Positions 1 to 13,340 of a stretch of DNA of 64,000 nucleotides are shown piece by piece. Position 1 is the first letter of the stretch. Each line of letters starts with the position of its first letter. The translations under genes were made by a program, and so were the position numbers. The DNA lies in NCBI GenBank assembly GCA_050084985.1, contig JBITNC010000002.1:34038001-34102000 (forward strand). The letters run 5' to 3'. Source of the stretch: Nageia nagi (Eukaryota; Pinophyta). The notes beneath the pieces were generated by a model that worked only from the letters and a program-made list of their open reading frames with translations, searched no databases and had not been told where the DNA came from.

Positions 1-432
1 ATAAGAAGGCATATATTTAATAAGTCTCACAAAGTTCTAGAAATAAGACTCCATTGAAGTCCCATTCTGAGCTAGTTGGATGAAATCATCTTGCTTTTCA
101 ATATAGAATTGATTTGTCAAAAGACATGCCCTAAATAGCTGCACAAAAGCTACCTAGCTAATATCAAGCTTCTCAGTATTCATTAAATGGGTAGTCCACT
201 ATTCTTGAGCCACTTTGGTAAGATGCATTCCTACTATAATAGTTTTATCATTTGGACTATGAACTTTAATGGAAAAATACATTTCCATTTTAGTTAACCA
301 ATTTTGAATAGTGTTATCCCTACCATTAAATTTGGTAAGTTGAATATGCTTCATATCTTGAGCAAGTTCCTTGCCAATTGTAGCTCTTTTATCACCACCC
401 ACCTCAAGACACTGTTTTACCTCAAGTACCAT
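1..432 (-). pseudogene. Ty3/Gypsy-type gag relic (partial, left edge)
   Basis: Minus-strand reading from the ATG near 432 gives a retrotransposon gag pattern: a KFNGRD segment followed by NWLTKMEMYF, and after an in-frame TAG at 199-201 the same reading continues with LAQNGTSMESYF and NFVRLIKYMP, matching the usual order of conserved positions in the Retrotrans_gag family. There are at least three in-frame stops (one at 199-201, others further left), so it is not functional. It runs off the left edge; protease and polymerase would lie outside the window. The Gypsy assignment rests on the gag pattern alone. Confidence 0.55.
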
Positions 433-1735
433 CGAGAATTTTAATGAATTATGTTTGCATAATACTATGGTAATGATAAGTTTGATATGTGAATATATAT
501 CATTTATGATAATTGATGCTAGTTTTGAGATGTTTTGACATAGGCCATAAGATGGAGAAGTAACCCAAAGACCCTAAAAACCAAAGGTGAATTGGTGATG
601 GGAATGGAAGGGTAAGAGGAGGAAATGATTGACGTTGATTTGCTGACACACCTATGACCATCGTAAATCATGTAGAATAATTGTTGTGATTGTTGATTTC
701 TTGATGAAAATATTTTTGCAAAATTGTGTGGATTAACTTTACTCTATAGGACAAGGTGATCAATGTAGGTAAAGATGTGTTTTCCCTTATTTGGTGTTTT
801 TGAAATTCAAATTTTGAAATGGAGGGAAAAAATTTAGTTAAATTTTGAAAATTATTATAAAGTTAAAAAAATAAATTTAATAGGGTAAAAGTTTAATATG
901 AGTGTCCATATTATTGCCACATATGGCTAATAGTAAAAACACTATTAGATAGAGACTATGGTCGCTATGTGGTATGACGTGATATTTAATAGCTAGAAAA
1001 ATAATAGAGCAATGACCCTACTTAATTTTGTATTTTTTTGTTAGGTGTGGATAAGAGTTGGCACTAAATTGTCAAGTAATGAAAAAGATTCTAAAGTATT
1101 AAATGCCATTACTATCATCTCCAACTTTAAGCAAACTTAACCCAAAATTATTAAGGGTGTGAGGAGATGTCCATTTGGATACATTTGAAACTATTTAGCT
1201 ATAAATAAAGGAGTAGAGCATAAGAAAAATACCAAAACAACTACCTATCTATCTCTTACTATTTTTGTTTTGCTTATTCTCAAGCTTGGATTACATGAAA
1301 AAAGAAGTCTTTCTTTTCCTTCTCCAAATCAAGGTGCATTCTTTACATTTTTAATATGCTTAAGATAAAGTAGTTTTATTTTAATATTTTTAAAGAGTTG
1401 TATGAAAAGATTATTTTTTTAAAGACTCTTGGAATTAATTGTTGATAAAGGACTTATCCTAGGTGAAGGGACATATTGATTTATTTATTTGTTGTAATGC
1501 ATGTGGAGGTTGGTACCATGTCTTTTCCTTAAAAGTAGAGGGATGAGACCTTATTAGCTTTTCTTTACTTAAATTTGGTGGTGAAAGGTTCTTAATACAA
1601 ATTGTACTATATATTTTGTGATATTTTTGAAGAGACTAGTAAAATATTTTCCTTTTTATGTCCTCCCATGTGAGATTTGACATATATTATGAATTCATAC
1701 TAAGCAATTGAGTTTATATACATTTGCATATATGG
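433..1735. other. AT-rich stretch, nothing recognised
   Basis: No coding pattern recognised on either strand. A TATA-like string (GCTATAAATAAAGGAG, about 1199-1214, plus strand) could be the promoter of a decayed LTR, but no LTR borders or partner copy were found. Confidence 0.4.
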
Positions 1736-2593
1736 CTATTCAGTATTCACTAATATTTGGTGTAAAACCTTTTCAATTACCCTTTGATGAATAGTCATAT
1801 CTTCTCTTTGAGCCTTACATTGTATAAATTGATTAAGAATTATTTCAAATATGTTTGATAATTCTCCATATACTCCTCGTGCGCTCCTTTGATTGCAAAT
1901 GATGACATTCACCAACTCTAAAAACTCATCATAAATGGTTGTGCATAATCCATGAATCTTTCTCCACACCTGAGCATTGTGTTCCCTTCTTGTTTAATCT
2001 ATGCATCTATCAAGAAGTTCATTTTTAAACTACTCTTTGGGAACCCTTATCTCCTTCCATCTCGGTGCTTGATGGAAATGAATGGAAAAAGTATTGATAC
2101 CCTTTTCAACACTTACAAATGCCTCTATTCCTTTTCTACATTGCATCTTATTCCAGAAGAATGCTGACAAATTTTGTAGAGTTTGATTTTGCATTTTCAT
2201 ATTGTAATTCTTTTAGAGATAGCACATGTTTGCACTCATTCTACTATCAATTTAGTTAATAAATTTAGTGTTAATTCTGATCTTTGTGTATTTTTAGCAT
2301 TTTGCATGTCAAATGCCACAACTATATATATATATATATATATATCTTGAAAATCCATTTTTGACTCTTCTTTGATGGATTGCCATATATTCTCTTTACC
2401 CTACAATAGTATATGCTAGAAAAGATCTAGCGATTGTTGTAAAGTTTGGCCTTACATTTAGATTATCTTGTATGTTCCTTATGATGCATTTTTCGAATAG
2501 TTTTATAAGCCATTGATTTCCCCTGATGGCATATGATGGAAAAATGCTATCAAAAGTTATAGAGTCTACCTTTGTACTCACATTGTTCCACAT
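1736..2593 (-). pseudogene. Unrecognised degenerate coding remnant
   Basis: Reading the minus strand, several open stretches follow one another with plausible amino-acid composition: 2593-2396, then 2170-1970 interrupted by stops (containing FWNKMQCRKGIEAF), then 1969-1736 (containing CTTIYDEFLELVNVIICNQR). Together they look like one old protein-coding sequence broken by stops and by a (TA)n expansion at 2323-2345. I do not recognise the family; no reverse transcriptase, integrase or transposase motif is visible. It could equally be chance open frames in AT-rich DNA. Confidence 0.22.
2323..2345. repeat. (TA)n microsatellite
   Basis: Uninterrupted TA dinucleotide run of about 11 units. Confidence 0.9.
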
Positions 2594-5500
2594 AAATGAA
2601 TTTAATGTTGGATAAGTCCATAGTAATCCCTGTCAAGATTTCTATTTCACCTCTCTTATGCAAAGAGAATACCAGAAATAGGCTAGTTTATTATTGTTTC
2701 AAGCTATATATTAGAAAGAAAATGAACAATGTCATCCATTTATTTGATACTCACATTCAATTAATTCATTCATATTGACTTAGATTAAAATAAAAAGGTA
2801 AAAAGGGCAACCAATGTTTAAAGGAAGAATTCTATATCATAGTTATTTCATAAAATTTATGTGGTTAAATTATAAAAATAATGTATAATATGTGATCTTT
2901 TAAATTAATTGGGATTCAAAGTTAGAATTCGATATTAAAGTTTTATTTTAAAAGAAAATATATATGTATATGTACAAAGGAAGTGATATAGGAGATTTCA
3001 AATTGAGTGCTTTTTAATTATTTGAGGATGTAGTGATATTAGAAATATGATATGGTTAGAATGTCAGTCGATCAAAGTTAATAAGACCAAGGAAGTGAGG
3101 TATCCCTATTGGAATAAAAACCTTCATGAGATCAATAAGATAGTTATAAAAGTTAGTTTTCATTTGCATAATGGTAAAAAAATAAAGGGTATGTTTTGAT
3201 CTTCCTCCTTCTTAGTACTTGATCCATCCACCAAGTTCCAAGGTGATGTTCAATGTTCAATGCTCATTGCTCAATGAACATTGGAGATGCTCGATGCTTG
3301 TTGTTTGAAGATCAATAAATGTGTTCCACATCAAACCATAGAATGACTCACTAAATAGCATGTTATACTATATTTGTATTATGAAAGCATGATGAATTAC
3401 CAAATTCATTAAATTGTATTAGCCTTATGATGCATTAATGTTCTTGTAATAAGTTATAAAAGTTTTGTCATTATGTTAGATGTTGATAAATAAAGTTATG
3501 AGCTATATTCAATTTTTGTGTAATTAATCATTAATTTAGAAATGTTCAATGAGGATTATTTTGTACTTATCTTTTGTTAATATATTACAAAATGAATGTA
3601 AGATTGACGATTTTACTCTCTCTTTATGAATAGCATTATGATTATTACATGATTAATGTTTTGATAAATAGCAGTAAGGATTAATACTTGTTATTGCAGA
3701 TAGTAGTGGTATTATAAAGTTGATCTAAATAGACTCCTAAATAAGTAGATGGATTAGATTATCAATCTCGATAAATTCAAAATTATTCCAATAACTTAGA
3801 ATCAACCCTAAACTAGAGTTAAAGTTCCAAATGATAATTTGTGAGAATTTGGGATATCTCAAGGAACCTTGGGATCAAATTGGATATCAATGGGACCCCA
3901 TGAGATAAATGGAATCATTCAAATTTTTTTTGGATAGATGCAAGAAATGCGATGAAGAACCTTCGCAAAGTAAACCTACCTTACTAAATGACAAACAAAA
4001 GGAATATTCTTTGCATGAGGATCACTTAGCGTAGCATTACTTTGTAGCAATAGTGGCAAGATTCTCCCTAACAACTTGTTACTTTATGTATTCAAGAGAT
4101 CTTTTAAAAAGTGGATCCATATACATGATACAATGCTATGGGATAAATAAGAAAATATGTGCCTTCCTGCATAAGCTATAACTAAGACTTCTAAGGTACT
4201 CCTCATGGGTAAGGATAAATGGTGTTTAAACCTTAGAATATGTCTTATACCCACTTCACTATTTGAAAATATTAGTATATGGTCAATAAGACATAGGTGG
4301 TTCTTTTGTCAACATATTTAAAAATATATAGACTAAATAACCACTTGAGGATATTGTTTAATATCCATAGCTCCCCAAGTTATGGGCATGGGGATATTGA
4401 ATCACATGGTGGGACTAGCTAATAGTTATGAGCAGATAGTACTCATATTCCCTGATAGGTGAGTCTAGGTGGGGATAGCAATTGGAAAAACTACTATTAC
4501 TAGGTGAGGGTAATTAGTAGTCATATCACTTGCAGTTAGCATATGGGGATATGATGATTGTTCCATAGATGATGCTACCTACTCATAAGGAAGCTTGCCT
4601 AGGATAAGTTAACTACTCCTATGAGATAGAGAGTTATCATCAGGAGATGATGACTAACTTAGTGTAAGTGTGATCTATTGGTGTTATGAGCCCCATGTAG
4701 AAAACCACTATGTTGTAATCAAAAAGCCTATCGCACATGAGATGTGGAATAGGAATGGTGAGGTTACTTTTGAGGCATCTTTTCAACAAGGTGAGTGTTG
4801 AAAAGTGAACACCAAAAAAATTTATCAGGTTGTTACCTCGGGTTCTTAGGTAATCTTGCCTGTGAGTACTAAGCTAGCTAAAGCATATCAAACTCATGTG
4901 GAATCACCTGGTTCATTCCTAGATAATTCGAGTGTTATAATAAAAAAAATTTAGGTAAAAAATTAGGGCTTTGGTTGATGATAATTAGTGGATGCATTAC
5001 ATTATGTTATAAAATTGGATCAACAAGATTATCAAGATTCTACTTGGACCTTACCTAGCAAGCCTCAATTCATTTAGAATTTCTTACCCTTGTTGAATTT
5101 ATTGCTACATCTAACCCACAAATTTCCACAACTAAAATGTGCATTAATATCTTTAGGAGGAGGCATAACTTGATCTAGTTTTGACCAAGATTCGAGTTCT
5201 GGTTCCCAACATGATTTTGTTTTTGGATGTTATTCCCAACTTGATCCTTATTCAAAAGTTAAGACTTAAATCTAGGTTTCCAAATTAGTTCTTCTATCTA
5301 TTTCATAACTCCTTAAGAACGATAAAGAAAGCTAAAGCTATGAGAATGCAATCCATGCGAATGTGACAAAGGAGGGGCCAAGAAAAGAGCATAACACTTT
5401 TTAAATGCTACCTAAATAGATACAAAGAAGGCAAAGTCCCTAAATCATTTGGGTAGAGCAAACACCTAGCAACCAATGCAGCTTCTTAAGATTATCGAAG

Positions 5501-6623
5501 AGGGTACAAAAGAAGTGAACAAAAGTCCTTTAAAGGCATGCATTTGAGAAGTGGTTGGGCTTACTTGAAAATGCCCCAGTCCATCGGAGAGGCAAAAGGT
5601 TTAGTAGAAGTGAAGGCTGCAACATAGCTTTCTCCATAAACTTTGGTTTCTAGTCTTACCGAAAATCAATTCCACATGGCCACCATTTTCATAACGAACA
5701 AAACTTCCCCTCTCGAGCTTGATGGTTCCACGATCTCCTCCAAGTAAGCCTTTGCTTCAGGTTGAGAAAATTGTAACACTTCTCCCAGCATGGCGATGAC
5801 TCCCTCTCTGCTTCAATAAAGCTAGGGTTTCTTTCCAGATGCGAGAGTGAAATAACAATGACCAACATTGATACTAAGAATCCTAAGGTCGAGGTGACCT
5901 AATTATTGAAACCAAAACATTTTGATTCCCTTACCCAACAATAATATGGTGTCCCCATGACACAATAAAAATATTTAATTAAATTTTCCTAAGTCAAGCT
6001 TCAACAGTCGCCCTCCACTTACCACATGTGGATTTATTTTTATGACACTTAGTCTAACTTAGATGCTAACCATAAATTTAAGGCCCAAAGCTTTGTTTAT
6101 CTCTCCCAAAAGCTTCCCAAGGTTTGGGTTAATTTTAAATGCAAAATAATAATATTTATTAGTATATATTATTATTTAAATTTTTGCAATAGATTCCTTA
6201 TCCAAGGAGATTCAAGAAGTAACACCTTACTCAAAATTGCTTGACAAAAAGAAGACTTTTTAATGAGCAAACATGAGTCAAAGTTGAGAAGGGGTCGAAT
6301 ACTTGCCCTAAGGGTGGTGTTTTTTGATGATTGAGAAAGTAATATCTAGAGTTAACTTACTCCTTGCACAAAGAAACACGTTAAACCGAGTTTAGATTCT
6401 TCAAATATGAGCTTGGCAATAAGCAAATAATCCTTAATTGAAAAGTTATCTTGAAGGGTCGTGACACGTACGAAGGGGAAAAGATTTAAACTGAATCTCT
6501 CTTTTAACACTTGAATCTTCAAACCCATATTCTCTCCAACTTCCCTAACACGAGTTGACAATTTTTATTTTAATTTAAAAATATGTATCTTATATTTAAA
6601 TTGATAAGTTCAAGAAAAGAAGT
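2594..6623. other. Non-coding AT-rich DNA, no gene recognised
   Basis: Four kilobases with only short chance frames. 3241-3300 contains overlapping direct and inverted copies of TTCAATG/CATTGA. A moderately GC-richer patch at about 5560-5870 has an open minus-strand reading (containing MLGEVLQFSQPEAKAYLEEI) that may be a retroelement or gene relic, but it is broken by stops and unrecognised. Confidence 0.35.
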
Positions 6624-6646
6624 GATATATATATATATATATATAT

Positions 6647-6680
<34 letters not shown>
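6624..6680. repeat. (AT)n microsatellite, interrupted
   Basis: About 57 bp of AT dinucleotides interrupted by AATAT steps, followed by TTTATTTATTT. Confidence 0.9.
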
Positions 6681-7293
6681 TTATTTATTTATCCATGATT
6701 CTTATAGATCAACATTTGATATGGTTGATTACTCAAAACTTTTCCAAAAAAAATATTATAAATAATTGTCAAGATATTTATATTTGCTAATACTAAGATA
6801 GATCTTTATGGTTCATTTATATGAAGTATTGCTAATGAGATATATTATAAACCATATTTAACTTATTCTTAAATCATAAATATATATTATTATACATCTT
6901 ATTTTTTTGAAAAAGATAAAAATAATTAAAAAAATTGATATATAGATAAAAATAATAATTTTTAATTTTAAACTTAAACATTAAAAAGAATATCACAAAA
7001 ATTAATTAAATGAGTAACTTAAACTATTCAATTGGTGTATAGCAGGACAAACTCAAAAAAAAAAAAAAAAAACCTATTGGATTGATTTTGGTACATCATA
7101 TCATATATTATTTATTATATGCAAAATGTAATTTTATTACACCTTAGAGTGTACCACATTGAGATTTCGAAGCTTGTTTGATAGATTGATTGTTATTATG
7201 CAATCCATGGTAACATCCAAATGATGGAATTAATTTAAACAGCATATTTTAAGTTTAGTTTTGTGAATATTTGATCATACAACCAGTCAAATA

Positions 7294-7623
7294 CTATTGA
7301 ACACAACGTATACGAACATTAACTCCATCGGTCTGGAAACGATTGAGTGAAAATAGTCGACCTATAGATGCGAGTGGAAAACCTGAATAACGAGAGTTAG
7401 AAATAGATGGGTAACATCCCCTTTTCATACCGATAATCAATCGCTGAGTTAGAGAATAATATAGATGGGAGGTCGTTTTGACGAAGTTGTTTCGTGAGCA
7501 AATGAGATATTTATTGCTAAGGTAAAAATGAGATTCGTAATTGCATTGCATTTTAGATCCTTGCAGTAAGTGGCGAAACGTTGTCAATACGACATAATCA
7601 TATTTGATACTATATGCAAACAA
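7294..7623 (-). other. 109-codon open frame of unknown nature
   Basis: A minus-strand frame of 109 codons with a visibly higher density of CpG (many CGA, CGT, ACG) than the flanking DNA, which is otherwise CpG-poor. I recognise no domain, signal peptide or membrane segment. It may be a recent insertion or an organelle-derived fragment, but no organelle gene was matched. An 18-bp poly(A) tract lies nearby at 7055-7072. Confidence 0.15.
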
Positions 7624-7759
7624 TAATTAATAGATACGTTGAAATATTGAAATAATAGATCAGATTTGATCAAATATACAAATAATAAATACACTGCAAC
7701 AACTTAAGGTAACGTGATTTAACCGTACATCCAACGAACAACCCTGAATTGCCATCTTG

Positions 7760-7841
7760 CTTATTTGCATTTATTTTGCTTTAATATTTTCATTGTTACA
7801 CTTATTTGCATTTATTTTGCTTTAATATTTTCATCATTACA
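7760..7841 (+). repeat. 41-bp tandem duplication
   Basis: Two adjacent 41-bp copies beginning CTTATTTGCATTTATTTTGC (7760-7800 and 7801-7841), differing only near the end (CATTGTTACA versus CATCATTACA). Confidence 0.85.
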
Positions 7842-8299
7842 CTTACAATTCTTACCCGTAGCCATCAATTGTAAAACAGTAGTGAGAAATAACAAATTCA
7901 GAGCATAAGCGAGCAACAACGAGAAAGACCAAATTCTAGAACACAAGCCAACGAACAACATTAATAAGGTTTTTAGTGTAATTCATATTTATGTTTTTTG
8001 TCTGTATTCTGAAGTTGTGTAACATATATACTAATTGATTCTGTTCCTATTTTTTCCTAGTCATTTTTTTATCCAAATAGATGGTATAGATGGATGATTG
8101 AAGGATCCATATTTTACTTACTAGAAATACAGATACACAGTATCCTTCATGCTCTTCAATTATTATTATGATGAGTAAAATAAATATTTATCCAAAACAT
8201 ATGTAGGTAAGAAACCATGTTTACTTTTCAGTAAACTTTTATAGATCTAAAGAACCAGAACCATAGATTAAAGGACTCTTAACAACCATTTTCAACTAC

Positions 8300-8640
8300 T
8301 CTTTGATGAATGTCAATACCTTATTCTGGAGCTCCTATGGCCGGCAAACTTATTTACTAACTAATATATAAAATATGTTATTGTCACCACATCAACCTAA
8401 AAACAAATTACATAAATTATTGTCACTACTCTTTACGGTATACATATCTTATTCTGGAACTTCTATGATAAGAAAACTTATTTAATAACTAATACACAAA
8501 TTACGTTCTAATTTCATCCAATTTTTTTTGGTATTTTATCCATGGACAGTGCAAAAACTGCATCAACTAATAAAGAAATTACTACATACACTTCATAAAT
8601 TATTATCACTATTCTTTACCCTATACGGCCTTCAACATGT
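8300..8640 (+). repeat. Degenerate ~120-bp tandem repeat
   Basis: The series 'ACTCTTT ... CTTATTCTGGA.CT.CTATG ... AAACTTATTTA.TAACTAATA' occurs at about 8300-8370 and again at about 8430-8500. A third, weaker copy (CACTATTCTTTACC) lies at about 8607. Divergence is high, so the array is old. Confidence 0.5.
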
Positions 8641-8914
8641 CTTCAACTCCTGCAGACCTGCATCACCAACAATTCCCTTACAGAGGGCAAGCTCTTTCAT
8701 TCACTTGAATTGAAACTACTCAAGATTGAATCCATTCCATAGACAATATTGTTTGGTCTCTTGATCTTTAATTCAACTATTTCTGCCTGTACATCCTAGC
8801 ATTTCTCTGCAAATAAAGATCAGATTAATATTTATAACATGACTTAGTTCTCAAACAAAACCACTTCCATAAAACACCAATAACAATTATTGAATTGAGT
8901 ATCTTTCTTAACAT

Positions 8915-10949
8915 ATGCCCCACTTCAAAAGGGCTATCGTTGCTATCATCCCCCATCACAAAAAATGTATGTCACCCTTGATGTTGTCTTTCATGAAAAT
9001 GGCATGTACTATGTGTTCCTGAGTCCTCAATTCAGGGGAGAGACAAAATGAATTGTAGACTCTAAATCTAATTCCTTCTTTGGACCAATCGGATACAAGT
9101 GAATTTTTGGATAAAAATGGTGAGTGTCCAGAGGAGGCAACCGGGCAGCATGAGCAACTTGTTCTTAACCAACCAGATGTTAGTTTAAATGAGGAAAATA
9201 TTCAGAATCAGATGGAAGCAACTCCACTTCAAGTACCATCTGACCAATTATTTTATGAAGATAATTCCTTTGCTGAACCCCAGGTACATTATGAATCTCA
9301 ATTCCTTCCAAAAGTACTACCTAATCAAGCCACTAGAGGTATACCTAGAGCTAACTATGAACCTGTTCTTAGTTCCAATCCTAAGTATCCCATGAGCAAT
9401 TATGTATCCTACCATAGACTGTCAAAAGAAAGTGAGTCATTTGTGAATCAATTATCTGCTGTATCTATCCCTACTAACATGCAGAAAGCTCTGGGAGATC
9501 CTAGGTGGAAGGAAGCTATGAATGAAGAAATGAAGTCACTTCAAAAGAACTCAACTTGGAATGTTGTTGAGCTACCTGAAGGAAAGAAACCTGTTGGATG
9601 TAGGTGGGTTTTCACAATCAAATACAAGGCAGATGGAACCATTGAATGATTCAAAGCTAGACTAGTTTCCAAGGGGTACACTCAAACTTATGGAATTGAC
9701 TACATGGAGACATTCGCACCAGTAGCAAAAATCAATACTATCCATATTCTTATATCCTTGGCGATGAATTTTGACTGGCCATTGCACCAGTTTGATGTGA
9801 AGAATGCCTTCTTGCATGGAGACCTTCAAGAGGAAGTATACATGGAGTTGCCCCTTGGATGTAATATGCAGTCAGAAGGTGGAAAACATGTCTACATATT
9901 AAAAAAGGCCCTATACGGTCTAAAGCAATTTCCCGAGAGCATAGTTTGGAAGGTTTACGAAGTCAATGAAGGTTTTTGGATACAAGCAGAGTAACTCAGA
10001 TCATACTCGTTTTGTGAAGCATAATAAAGGAATGATTACTTGTCTCATTGTGTATGTTGATGATATGATAGTAACAGGAAATGATTCAGAAGAAAGGAGA
10101 GCATTGCAGAACCATCTGGCTCAAGAATTTGAGATGAAGGACCTTGGTCCTTTGAAGTACTTCCTTGGTATTGAAGTGTCAAGATCAAAGGAATGTGTCT
10201 TTCTATCTCAAGAAAATATGCCTTAGATTTACTAAATGAGACTGGTATGATAGCATGTAGTCCAGTTAACACTCCTATGGAAGAAAACTTGAAGCTAGGC
10301 ATATATCCGGATTAAGTTCCAAAAAACAAGGAGAGGTATCAAAGATTAGTTGGGAAACTAATGTATCTTGCACATACTCGGCCTGACTTGGCATATGCAC
10401 TAAGGGTTGTAAGCCAATTCATGCATTCTCTAAGTGAAGAACATATGAATGAGTCACCCGCATTTTGCACTACTTGAAGTCATCTCCAGGGAAAGGGATT
10501 ATGTTTAAAAAGGGGAATAATCTAGATGTCAAAGGATACACTGATGCAGATTGGGCTGGATCAGTAAAAGATAGGCGGTCTACAACAGGTATTTCACTTT
10601 TGTAGGAGGAAATTTGGTCACTTGGCGAAGTAAGAAGCAAGCTGTAGTTGCTCTATCTAGTGCTGAATTTGAGTTCAGAGGAATGAATAAGACAATATGT
10701 GAATTGTTATGGATCCGAAATTTATTAAAAGATCTAAATATTAAGCATAACAGCCCAACGAAGCTATATTGTGATAATAAGGTAGCTTGTGATATTGCCC
10801 ACAACCTAATTCAGCACGATCGAACCAAACATGTGGAAGTTGATAGGTATTTCATCAAGGAGAAACTAGAAGCAAAGATCATTGAAACACCCCATGTCTC
10901 GTCTCAAGAACAACTTGCTGACCTACTCACTAAGGCCGTATCAAGTTGA
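8915..10949 (+). pseudogene. Ty1/Copia pol relic, 5'-truncated, frameshifted
   Basis: In order: the end of integrase (KGYRCYHPPSQKMYVTLDVV, near 8930-8990); the linker and start of the Copia reverse transcriptase (9080-9649, DPRWKEAMNEEMKSL and GCRWVFTIKYKADGTIE); the RT core (FAPVAKI, LHQFDVKNAFLHGD at 9704-9994; CLIVYVDDMIVTG and KDLGPLKYFLGIEVSRS at 9966-10226); then RNase H (DADWAGSVKDRRSTTG near 10544; SKKQAVVALSSAEFE, YCDNKVACDIA and a C-terminal ADLLTKAVS at 10614-10949). The YVDD active site is intact. Damage includes TGA at 9647-9649 where the family has Arg, a frame change near 9970-9990, another near 10210, a TAA near 10314 and at least one more before RNase H. Gag, protease and the integrase core are absent upstream. 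It is a dead remnant. Confidence 0.92.
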
Positions 10950-11011
10950 GCATTTCATGATGGTCTCAACAAATTGGGAATGAGCGACATCTACGCACCA
11001 ACTTGAGGGAG

Positions 11012-11232
11012 TGTTGAAGATTCTAGAGTAATCCCAAGTTGGTATACTTCCGTATATAGACTGATTGTAAATATATATATTTCTTAGATTAGAGATATGC
11101 TCTGCTAGCTGACAGATTTGTAGTCCTAAACTTTAGCATTTCAATTATGTATAGTGGCTATTTATGCCCATAATATTGTAAAGAGCTGTGTATGAATGAA
11201 AACCAAGTATTTGACTAAATAGACATCCATCA
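11012..11232 (+). mobile_element. Candidate 3' LTR of the truncated Copia
   Basis: Just after the RNase H end a purine-rich tract (CTTGAGGGAG) is followed by TGTTGAAGA, a typical Copia polypurine tract/LTR junction. The right border is uncertain; a plausible CATCCATCA end lies near 11232. No 5' LTR partner was seen in the window, so borders cannot be confirmed by comparison. Confidence 0.5.
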
Positions 11233-12263
11233 CTGTAAAATGTTATAGTTTTTTCAATTATTCTTCTATTTTTTTTTATTTTTTTATTTTATGTATGGTA
11301 TGTTTGAAGTGTGTGTTCAATTTCTAGAGTGTTCATAATAACTCTCCAACTTAGAACAGAGGAAAACAAGAGATAACAAAAGTGATACTTATAAAATTCA
11401 TCAATTTCAAACTACCACAATCAATGATAGAGGTTATGGCTATTTTGGCAACTTACACATCAGTAATTACTCTTATTTTATGTTTCCAAAAGGTTGAGAT
11501 TGAGATTAGAGATTTTCTAGGTAATTGTGTTGTGTTTTCTGTAATGGTTATAATGCTTAAAATGATATATGGATAAACGTTGTTATTGTGGATTAAATCA
11601 TTAACAAATCGAACAAACCCAAGCTAATAATAAATAGAAAATAATACGCACAATATATGTCGATACAAATATTTTATGGTATCAGCTAGAAGTGTGTAAA
11701 AGTTTTACTTGAATGTTCAAATGCACAAAAAGATTTCAAATACACTAAACATCTAGTAGTTTGTGGTAGATAAAACTGTGAATGCCATCGACTCCAAAAT
11801 TGATTTGGGACCTACTACTTGATTCAAGATTAACCTAAACAAATGAAAATAGATTTATTTTTCATCATTAATTTGAAGATATTATACTTTTGAAATTTGG
11901 TGTATTGATATGATAATACAATTTTTTTTCCTGAGAAAATCTAGTGATATAAGAAATATACGCTTTTACGAGCATAAACAAAAATAGTAAATTTTTGAAA
12001 AAAAGGTTGAAACAATTGAGTGGAATATTGTTCTATTTGACCAAAAAAATCCTTAAGGGAGGCCTAAAATAGAGTCTTCATGAACTTTGTCATGATATCA
12101 AATAAAGAAAAACTATAAAAAATGAGGTTTCATCTTTTGGCTTTATGTCATTAGGCATTTAGATTTGCATGTATTATTCAACTATCCATTTTGTATTATT
12201 ATAGTATATTTTATATAGTTGTATGTTTTTAATAAAAATTTACCTTCAATAATTCTCCTCTTT
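11233..12263. other. AT-rich DNA, nothing recognised
   Basis: No coding pattern on either strand; short frames only, with several poly(T) tracts at the left side (11265-11290). Confidence 0.4.
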
Positions 12264-12590
12264 CAAAAATTCATATTTACTATTTGTTAGTAGTACATCT
12301 AAAGATAGTAAAAGATTATTTGTAAATTAACATACCCATTGAACATTTAGAGATATCAATCTCAAACTATCTATCGCCAAAAATACTCTTTGATAATGAA
12401 TGCTTAAGATTAAGATTTTAATTTAAGCTAGCTTAAAAATATTTTTTTATAAGATAAGATAATGACATTTGAGTGAATGTTACAAGTAATTTGTAAAGAT
12501 AGATGTCATATAATGATTTGGTGTTTACTTTTATTAATCTACTTTCTATATCTAGAATGTGATCTAAAATGTTATGTAATTTAAAATGAC
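12264..12590 (+). repeat. Dispersed AT-rich repeat, copy 1
   Basis: Shares an ordered series of blocks with 14418-14704 and 15903-16160: TTCATATTTACTATTTGTTAG, CATTTAGAGATATCAATCTC, ATGCTTAAGATTAAGAT, TAAGCTAACTTAAA-like, GAATGTTACA, GATAGATGTCATATAATGA and TTTATTAATCTA. No open frame is conserved, so it looks like a non-autonomous transposable element of unknown class. Confidence 0.65.
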
Positions 12591-13129
12591 TTATCATAAA
12601 TTCTTCATATAACATCTTGTGCATTTGGCATCTCAAGAATTAGACAAAAGGAGTCATCGTTAGTACCAAGTGAGAAAATAATGGAGCAGTGAGTAGTGAG
12701 TAGATAGTTGGAGAGAGGAGTGACCATCAGGTAAGTACTTAAAAATTGTATCATAAAATTAGTTTCTCTAGACTCTAGAAAATATATGTCCAATCTCTTT
12801 CATACTTCACATTTTAAGATTTCTAAAATAAAGTTTCCAATAATATGACCATTTTAGTTCTTTTCAATTACGATATAAATAATGTTAGAATTTAATAATA
12901 AGTTTTAGTCATGTTAAGTTATATATGTTAAACAAATATCTATACAAAAATATTATTTATTTAGAACTATTACAATTTAACTTATCTATTTATGGTACCC
13001 TCTCTTTCCTATATTTTATTGAATGTGAAATATTTCACGTAAGATATCATACACAAGATAATCATAATCAAACAACGTTACACATTATACATGTGAATTA
13101 ATGTTTGAAATTTAAAATATTACTAAAAA

Positions 13130-13340
13130 TATGAATTAAACATATTTGTTCAAATCAATTTAGAAATATAATTTTAATTAATTAAATTAAATACATTTTA
13201 AAATTAAATATATTTTTTATTTAAAAAATTCAATGTCTATATTATATATATTTAATATATATTATAATATACCATATATTTAATATATAATATATTTAAA
13301 AAATACTATACATTATATATTCCATTCTATATACCACATT
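13130..13340. repeat. Very AT-rich low-complexity block
   Basis: Almost no G or C over about 200 bp, with overlapping ATATATTTAATATATA strings that are near-palindromic. Confidence 0.6.

Noticed and set aside
1196-1330. TATA-like LTR promoter upstream of the left-edge gag
   Set aside because: It is on the opposite strand from the gag relic and no LTR border supports it.
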